64,000 nucleotides of DNA from Cranoglanis bouderius (taxonomy: Eukaryota; Chordata; Actinopteri; Siluriformes; Cranoglanididae). The notes under the pieces are model-generated. The model made no database searches. It was not told where the DNA came from and saw only the letters and a list, made by a program, of their open reading frames with translations. The stretch covers positions 1,864,915 to 1,928,914 of the forward strand of contig CM042545.1 in NCBI GenBank assembly GCA_023630585.1. Reading direction: 5' to 3'. A program made the position numbers and the translations under genes. Below are positions 38,594 to 47,052 of this stretch, in pieces (within the stretch, counting starts at the first letter, position 1; every line of letters starts with the position of its first letter).

Positions 38594-41500
38594 TATACAC
38601 ACACAGTACTGTGCAAAAGATTTATGCAGCCTATTTTTTTTTTTTTAGTACAACCTTGTTATATATTTTTTATTTTATGACTTCTACATTATCAAGTCAG
38701 TACAAAAAACATCTCCAGAAGAACTGAGGCTGGTTCTGCAAGATGCTCAATAAAACTTACTAGCCCATTTCCTTATAAAACTACACACATTGTACCGAAG
38801 ACTATTTATTTTATTATTTCTTTTTGTCACACCAACTATTGACTTTGTTTCATTTACTACTGTTTACTGCTCTTTACGGTATTTTTTTAATGTAGAAACA
38901 TTTAATTTCATAATTTTGAAGGCATCTACAGCCGTGGCCAAAAGTTTTGAGAATGACACAAATATTAATTTTCACAAAGTCGACTGCTTCAGTGTTTTTA
39001 GATCTTTTTGTCAGATGTTACTGTTACTGAAGTATAATCACAAGCATTTCATAAGTATCAATGGCTTTTATTGACAATTACATGAAGTTTATGCAAAGAG
39101 TCAATATTTGCAGTGTTGACCCTTCTTTTTCAAGACCTCTGCAATTCGCCCTGGCATGCTGTCAATCAACTTCTGGGCCACATCCTGACTGATGGCAGCC
39201 CATACTTGCATAATCAATGCTTGGAGTTTGTCAGAGTTTGTGGGTTTTTGTTTGTCCACCCGCCTCTTGAGGATTGACCACAAATTCTCAATGGGATTAA
39301 GGTCTGGGGATTTTCCTGGCCATGGACCCAAAATGTCGATGTTTTGTTCCCCGAGACACTTCGTGATCACTTTTGCCTTGTGGCAAGGTGCCCCATCATG
39401 CTGGAAAAGGCATTGTTCATCACCAAACTGTTCTTGGATGGTTGGGAGAAGTTGCTCTCTGAGGATGTTTTTGTACCATTCTTTATTCATGGCTGTGTTC
39501 TTAGGCAGAATTGTGAGTGAGCCCACTCCCTTGGCTGAGAAGCAACCCCACACATGAGTGGTCTCAGGATGCTTTACTGTTGGCATGACACAGGACTGAT
39601 GGTAGCGCTCACCTTTTCTTCTCTGGACAAGCTTTATTCCAGATGCCCCAAACAATCGGAAAGGGGATTCATCAGAGAAAATGACATTACCCCAGTCCTC
39701 AGCAGTCCAATCCCTGTACTTTTTGCAGAATAGCAGTCTGTCCCTGATGTTTTTCCTGGAGAGAAGTGGCTTCTCTGCTGCCCTTCTTGACAGCAGGCCA
39801 TCCTCCAAAAGTCTTCGCCTTACTGTGCGTGCACACGCACTCACACCTGCCTGCTGCCATTCCTGAGCAAGCTCTGCACTGGTGGTGCCCCGATCCCGCA
39901 GCTGAATCAACTTTAGGAGACGGTCCTGGCGCTTGCTGGACTTTCTTGGGCGCCCTGAAGCCTTCTTCACAACAGTTGAACCTCTGTCCTTCAAGGTCTT
40001 GATGATCCGATAAATGGTTGATTTAGGTGCAATCTTACTAGCAGCAATATCCTTGCCTGTGAATCCCTTTTTGTGCAAAGCAATTATGGCTGCACGTGTT
40101 TCCTTGCAGGTAACCATAGTTAACAGAGGAAGAACAATAATTTCAAGCACCACCCTCCTTTTAAAGCTTCCAGTCTGTTATTCTAACTCAATCAGCATGA
40201 CAGAGTGATCTCCAGCCTTGTCCTGGTTAACACCTGTGTTAACGAGAGAATCACTGACATGATGTCAGCTGGTCCTTTTGTGGAAGGGCTGAAATGCTGT
40301 GGACATGTTTTTTTGGGATTAAGTTCATTTTAATGGCAAAGAGGGACTTTGAAATTAATTGCAATTCATCTGATCACTCTTCATAACATTCTAGAGTATA
40401 TGCAAATTGCCATCATAAAAACTGAGGCAGCAGAATTTGTAAAAATTAGTATTTGTGTCATTCTCAAAACTTTTGGCCATGGCTGTACAGCATTTCTTTG
40501 CATGTGCCTAAAACTTTTGCACAGTACTATACAGTTACAATCAAAATTATTCAACCCCCATTGCAAAGCAGGTTTATTGCCAAAATTGTTTGCAATGAAC
40601 AAATCAAACAAAAGCAATTGAAATAGTTCAACACAAAGAATGCTTCAAGTGGTTTCCCCAAATTTAACTTAAAATGCAACTTATAATGACTTCTCCAGTT
40701 TTAAAATTATTCAACCCCCTAAATGGAATCCCTCACAACAGCACAAATATGCAAAACAGGTGTTGTCTCAAGCACACTTGATGCAACTAATCAAGGGCTT
40801 CATTAGTTGCACCAAGTGTGCATGAGCTGGAACACATGAAATACCTGAACTGGCTAGGGGCAGAAAATACATGAAATACCTGGAAGGGACAGAAAAAGAA
40901 AGCTATCAATGGCTGCAACCAGATTTCTGAGGAGGCAGGTTGTGAAAAACCCTTGAGTGACTGTAAAACGCAGAAGGTTTCCATGCCAGAACTCCAAGAC
41001 GTACACCACTACTGACCCAAAAGCACAAGAAAAGTCATCTCAAAATCATATAAATAAGCCACAGAAGTTTTGGGATTCTGTTCTGTGGAGCGATGAAACA
41101 AAACTGGAACTTATCAGCACGATGGATCAGCGGTATTTCTGGAGAAAGAAGAATGAAGAAAAAACACTCTGTCCACAGTCAAGCATGGTGGTGGCTCGGT
41201 GATGCTCTGGGGCTGCTTTGCATCCTCTGGCACTGGAAACCTGCAGCGTGTGGAAGGCAAGATGGATTCATTGAAATATCAGTAAATCCTAGGAGAAAAC
41301 GCCACGCCGTCTGTGAGGAAGCATCAGCTTGGGCGTCATTGGATCTTCCAACAGGACAATGATCCCAAGCATACCTCAAATTCCACCAAGGCTTGGTTGC
41401 AGAAGAAGTCCTGGAAGATTCTACAGTGGCCATCACAGTCACCTGACTTTAACCCCATAGAAAATCTCTGGTGGGATTTGAAGGTGGTTTCACCACGCAA

Positions 41501-43837
41501 ACCCAAGAATATTACTGAACTGGAGGCCATTGCTCATGGGGACTGGGCTAAGATTCCTCAGGAACACTCCCAGAAGCTGGTGTCTGGCTATGCATCTCGT
41601 TTGCAGCAGGTCATAACAGCAAAAGGGTGCTCTACTAAGTATTAAGATGCTTGCCATGAAGGGGTTGAATAATTTTGAAACTGAAGAAGTCATTATAAGT
41701 TGCATATTCAGTTGAATTTGGGGAAACCACTTGAAACATTTGTTGTGAACTATTTCAATTCCTTTTGTTTGATTTGTTTGTTGCAAACAGCTGAAAGTCT
41801 GTAAATTTTGACAATAAACCTGATTTCAAATGGGGGTTGAATCATTTTGATTGCAACTGTAAATGGATTGCTACGGAAGCCCTAAGTGGCCATGCATTAT
41901 TAATTGTTTTCTTTCTTGTTTTCTCATGATCTCGACTTAATATTCTCCATGATCTAGGATTGTGCTAAGCTCACAATCACAAGAAAATGAAGTCCAGATC
42001 ACGAGAAAACAATTTTTATGTCATGTCAAGATCTGGACTTCATTTTCTTGTGACCTCGACATAACAAAATAGTTGTTTTCTCATGATAACTCATGATAAC
42101 TCTCATGATAAATTTTTCTGTGTACTTGACATGTTTTTATTGTTCTGGAGGCAGCAAAAGCTTAGCGCAATCCCAGAGCATCATGGATGGACAGATTAAT
42201 TTTTACTTTGATCAGGGGCTCATTCAAGCTAAAATAGCTCTATCTCTGTCAGTGACTGACAACCTCCACATTAGTGTCCGACACTTGAGATGGGGACACC
42301 CCACTCAATGCGGAGATAAAGTCCATCTCTACAGCAGGTATTTATGATGGGGATAGTGAAGACGCCAACGTGCATAAAACACCAGTCCCATTCACAAGGC
42401 ACGAGATTTTCTCGCGATAAAATGTTGTTGTGAGAAAGCAGCTTTTTGTTATATCAAGGTCAAGAGAAAACAACTATTATGTCGAGATCACGAGAAAAGA
42501 AGAAAGAAAAAAAAATTATAATGCATGACTGCTTAGGGCTTCCGTAGATTGCTGTAGACTGTAGGCCTGTTAATATGGTGCATCCTCTCGTACAACCTAA
42601 AGGTTTAACACAGTAATGACTCTAAATGATCTTTTGGGGGTAATTTCTCAGCCGAAACTGATGTGCGGTTAATTGTGATTACTTCGATTAATTAATCGGC
42701 ACATCATGTAATTAATTCAATTAAACATTTTAATCGATTGACAGCCCTAATTTTAAGTTGTATCTTAAATCAGCAAAAGCCCCAACAAAAGTGTAAAATT
42801 ACAGATTACAGCAACAGGTCTCTATGAGAGAACTAAGTAAAAAGCCATGCATTTGAACAGATTTCCTTAAACACTGTTAGTTATAACCTTTTAAAAATTG
42901 TTTGATTAAAACTATTTAGTAATGCTTTCACTGTGCTGCTTACTGAAGATCTTTTGACAGAGTGCTCTTCAGCGTTTATTGTCCCAGCAAACATGCCCCT
43001 TTAGGGCCCGTGTGGGGCCAGTGCGGGCAGAAAATTGAGCCCCCAGTGGACAGCCAACTGTGGGCCCCATTACCAGCATGAATTGCGGGGCACGTGTGGG
43101 CCTCACACTATGGGGCCCAGGTGGGACCCCAGTGAGACAGCCCAAAGTGTGGGCTGGGTTTGGGCTGCCCACACTAAGTAGAGTGGGTCCCCATTGGGAC
43201 CCACTGTGGGCCCACAACATGCACACAGACCATTTTGGGCTGTCCCACTGGGGGGGGGGGGCATATGCCCCACATTTCATGCCAGTAAAGGGACCCGCAG
43301 TGTATGCACACACTGGGCTTGGTGTGGGCTGTCACACTGGGGCCCCAAAGCCTGTGTAGAGCCACTGCAGGCCCGTGTGGGCAGCCCCCATGCACACTGT
43401 AGGTATACTGTGAGCACACTGTGGGACCACTGGGCATACTATGGGCACAGATCTGGGCCCACAGTATGCTCTGCGGGCGTGCTCTGTGGGTCCTCAACAA
43501 ATAACACAATTGGCTTGGTCCTACTTTGTATCTGAAGCATACCACAACATTACTATAAATGTATATGCAGAATAATTGCACTCGTTGAAAGTAATAGATG
43601 CAGTAATAAAATAAGACTAACTAAAACTATGTTTCGAATACGTACAGTTATTCACAGCCAGGTTAGAAGAAGAAAAAAAAAAATAGAAAATTGAGTAAAA
43701 ACTGAGCATGTGGACTGAATACTGAATGCTTTTTATTAACCAGAACCACATAACAACCACTTTTTATAAAACAGAACAAGCACAGAACCACATTAGAACA
43801 CAATAAGCATGAAGGGCACCAGTGATTATATGCTATC

Positions 43838-43878
<41 letters not shown>

Positions 43879-46800
43879 TGGAGAGAGAGAGAGCGACAGA
43901 TGGAGAGGGAGATCTCGACACAACATTCACAATGGTACAACATTGATCAAATAGTAATAATAATTATATATAAAGTAAAATATATTCAAAATATAATTTT
44001 GAATGCAGGATTTTAACTTGTTACTAGGTTTTACAATTATGTAAAACCTTTACTTAAGTAAAGAATCTGAGTACTACTTCTACTGGCGTTAGTTTTAAAT
44101 AATTAATGCGAAAACAAAGAAACTCACTGCCCTATTTGATTATACGTACATTTGACCTCTTTCCTTTGGTGCTGGCTCTACCACTTTCACACAATATACC
44201 TTCTTATCTGTTCCTTAAAACCTTAATTAATTAAACTTTTATAATCACAACTTCAATATTTTCATAATTTATTTTTTTCCATTATGAATAATGTACATAC
44301 ATACATTATATATAAAATGCAATATTTGAAGGAAAAAAAGAAAACAACGGCATACCATCAGGTCTGAGGGGAACAGAATAATTATTCAATTCAGTTTTAT
44401 TTGTATAGCGTTTTTAACAACAGACATCGTCACAAAGCAGCTTTACAGAGATACATACATTTTGGATCTAAATTTTGAATCGATAAATTTATCCCCAATG
44501 AGCAAGCCAGGGGCGACGGTGGCAAGGAACACTGCAGTATGAAAACAATAGCATAGCATCAGGTCCTACCGGGCCAGAAGCGCTGCTTGGTGACTGAAGA
44601 TGGTAGATCATGATTCCCTTCACTAACACTCTGGCTGTCTTCATCTGAACCCGCGCCATCCGAGTTTGCAGCTGAAACACAAATACATGTTACAAAAGCC
44701 CATGCATATTTATTTTCACACAAAATGCTTGAAAACTATTCATGGGTGAAATTTTTTAAGAAAAGCCTGAAAGCTTTAACCATTGAGAGCTCTGGTAGAC
44801 ATTAACAAAGCCATTCGATCTCATCACTATAGGGGACGAGAATTAATGACAAAAAAAAAATTATTTATTTTCATATCTCACCCATCAGTGTTTTAAACTG
44901 TAAACCTGAGTGTCACATACAGAATACACAGTTATTCCCACCTGTTGTCCTTATCTTGCTGCGCCTAAGTTTGGCTAACCTTGCTGAAAAGGGCTGGGGG
45001 CTGCACTGCTCTCTTCCGCTGCTAGCAGCTTGACTTTCCCTCACTCTCCATCTCTTCTCACACTGATTGCTGTCACTGTTACCAACAGGCAGGCTGGGCT
45101 TCTTTTTGGTCTGAAACCATAGAATGTCTCTTTCAGCCTTTCTCTTCATGTTTTATACTACTGCCAAACACCGTAGTTAACACAGAAATGCTGATTTTAA
45201 AAATCAGCTTTACTGATTAGCATTAATGTTTTGCTGCGATCATGTCATGCGAGACAGGACTCCGTGTTGAAGTCTCCCTGCACTTCCCAGCTGCCACTTA
45301 TACGGGACGCAGGATTAGTTTTATTTACAACAATTAACCAAACATTATAGGTTTTATGTGTCAGCCGCTATATTTTACTTCCCTGAACTGTGCAACTGTG
45401 ACCTAATGTGTGAAACCTAACTAATCCATCCAACATTGCTTAACCTAGGTAACTAGCTAATATACTAACTAGTGTGTTGCTGTAGCTAACTAGCTTCCCA
45501 ACGTTAGACAAAGAGAAGTTAAGTGACAGCAACACTCATGCCCTTCGAGCCATTAGTTAAAGTGTTGAATAGGTACTTACCATTGAAGCTTAAGTGGACG
45601 AGGGCGATGAAAACACACCGTCCTTGCAGCAGCCGTCACGAGATCCGTTAGAAAGAAACGGTTATTCGGGTTGAATTTCAAACAAACCGACTCAGCTGAT
45701 TGAGTGCTCTGACATAGTTCAGCGATGATTGACAGGACAGGGGCACTTCAGGGGCCAAACGGATTTCAGCTGGGACCAGCGCCCCTCTGGCCCCACCCCT
45801 GGATCCGCCAGTGAAACAAAAAGAGGCAATTTCATACTAAACAGGCTGTAACTTTGGAATTAATGAAAGTAATTAATTAATTCGGAACCAGAGCTAAAAG
45901 CAGGTGTAATTTGAAATTACTTTAAGGTCTGCCCAAAGCAGATTATTCTTAAGAATTGTACATACAATGTACATCAGAAATACTGTTGGGACAATATACA
46001 GTGTACGTTTTATCATATTTGGGGTACTGTCACTTTTTATTATCACAAAACATGAATTATCAGTCTTTACTTTTCATACAGCTCATTGTAGAATTTACCC
46101 ATACAACAAATAATTTCTGTCTCCTTACAATATACTTCCACTATCAATAATCACTTCAATATATTAGCCTGCATTACATTGCAGTGTGAATTGGTCATTT
46201 ATTACACCAATAATTTTGGGGTTTTTGTGTGAGACTTATTTATAGCCTTACTGACTGAACAATTCACAAGTGGCTCACCTGCCTAGATTACTGACAGAAA
46301 CACAACAGGCCCTCTTTGCCTGATGGTTGCTATATGAATTGAAGTGTGAGGGGCTGTTGAATGTATGACATTTTGTTATGCCATGGACAACTTAATGTTT
46401 ACATTTTACTCTCATTGTTGCAGACCTCTGACTTGATGCAACATTCGCATATGGACCAAAAATTAAAAAAAAAAAAAATTTAAAAAAAAGTTTGAGTACG
46501 CCTGGCCATACAGCATCTAATCTTAAAACAATGTTTTAATTGTCCTGTGTTGTTGACACAGGGGGTTGGCCACAGTAAACCCTCATGGGGGCAAAACTGC
46601 TATGGGCCCCACATGGGCTAACCCACAGGGGGACCCATGTGAGCTTTCTGTGCTCAAGCCCATAGTGGGTTGCCCGAAGAAAACCCTCAAGGGGGCCAAA
46701 AAAGGCAAAGCTGCTGTGGGCCCCGAATGGACTAACCCACAGCGGGGCCCATGCGGGTTTTCTATGGCCAAGCCCAACTGTGTTTGCAGTGCACTGCCCA

Positions 46801-47012
46801 CACTGGCCCACATTAAACCCACACCTACACAGGCATGTTTGCTGGGGACATGCTGTGACCTAAACAGAAGACACAGGAAGGCTATTTTGGGAAACAAGTT
46901 CCCACCTTCTATCACAGGCCATCTCCATGAATTAAGGATGCTCAAAGCCGTTGCTATGGTAACGGGATGCCCTATTGACAGGGTAACCTTTAGAACAGCT
47001 TGAATCTGAATG

Positions 47013-47052
<40 letters not shown>

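Larger units (their letters stand above)
38603..40529. mobile_element. Family K MITE copy 2, split by a Tc1 insertion
   Basis: Left end CAGTACTGTGCAAAAGATTT; right end AAAACTTTTGCACAGTACTA. Removal of 38929-40485 restores a continuous element resembling copy 1 at 12034-12540, including GAAGGCATC followed by TACAGCATTTCTTTGCATGT. Confidence 0.75.

Noticed and set aside
42969..43581. Overlapping ORFs of 99-135 residues on both strands
   Set aside because: All frames are open because the GC-rich tandem repeat lacks stop codons; residues repeat with the DNA unit and show no family match.
46566..47050. ORFs of 145 and 155 residues on opposite strands
   Set aside because: Same GC-rich repeat followed by (CA)n; no domain recognised.
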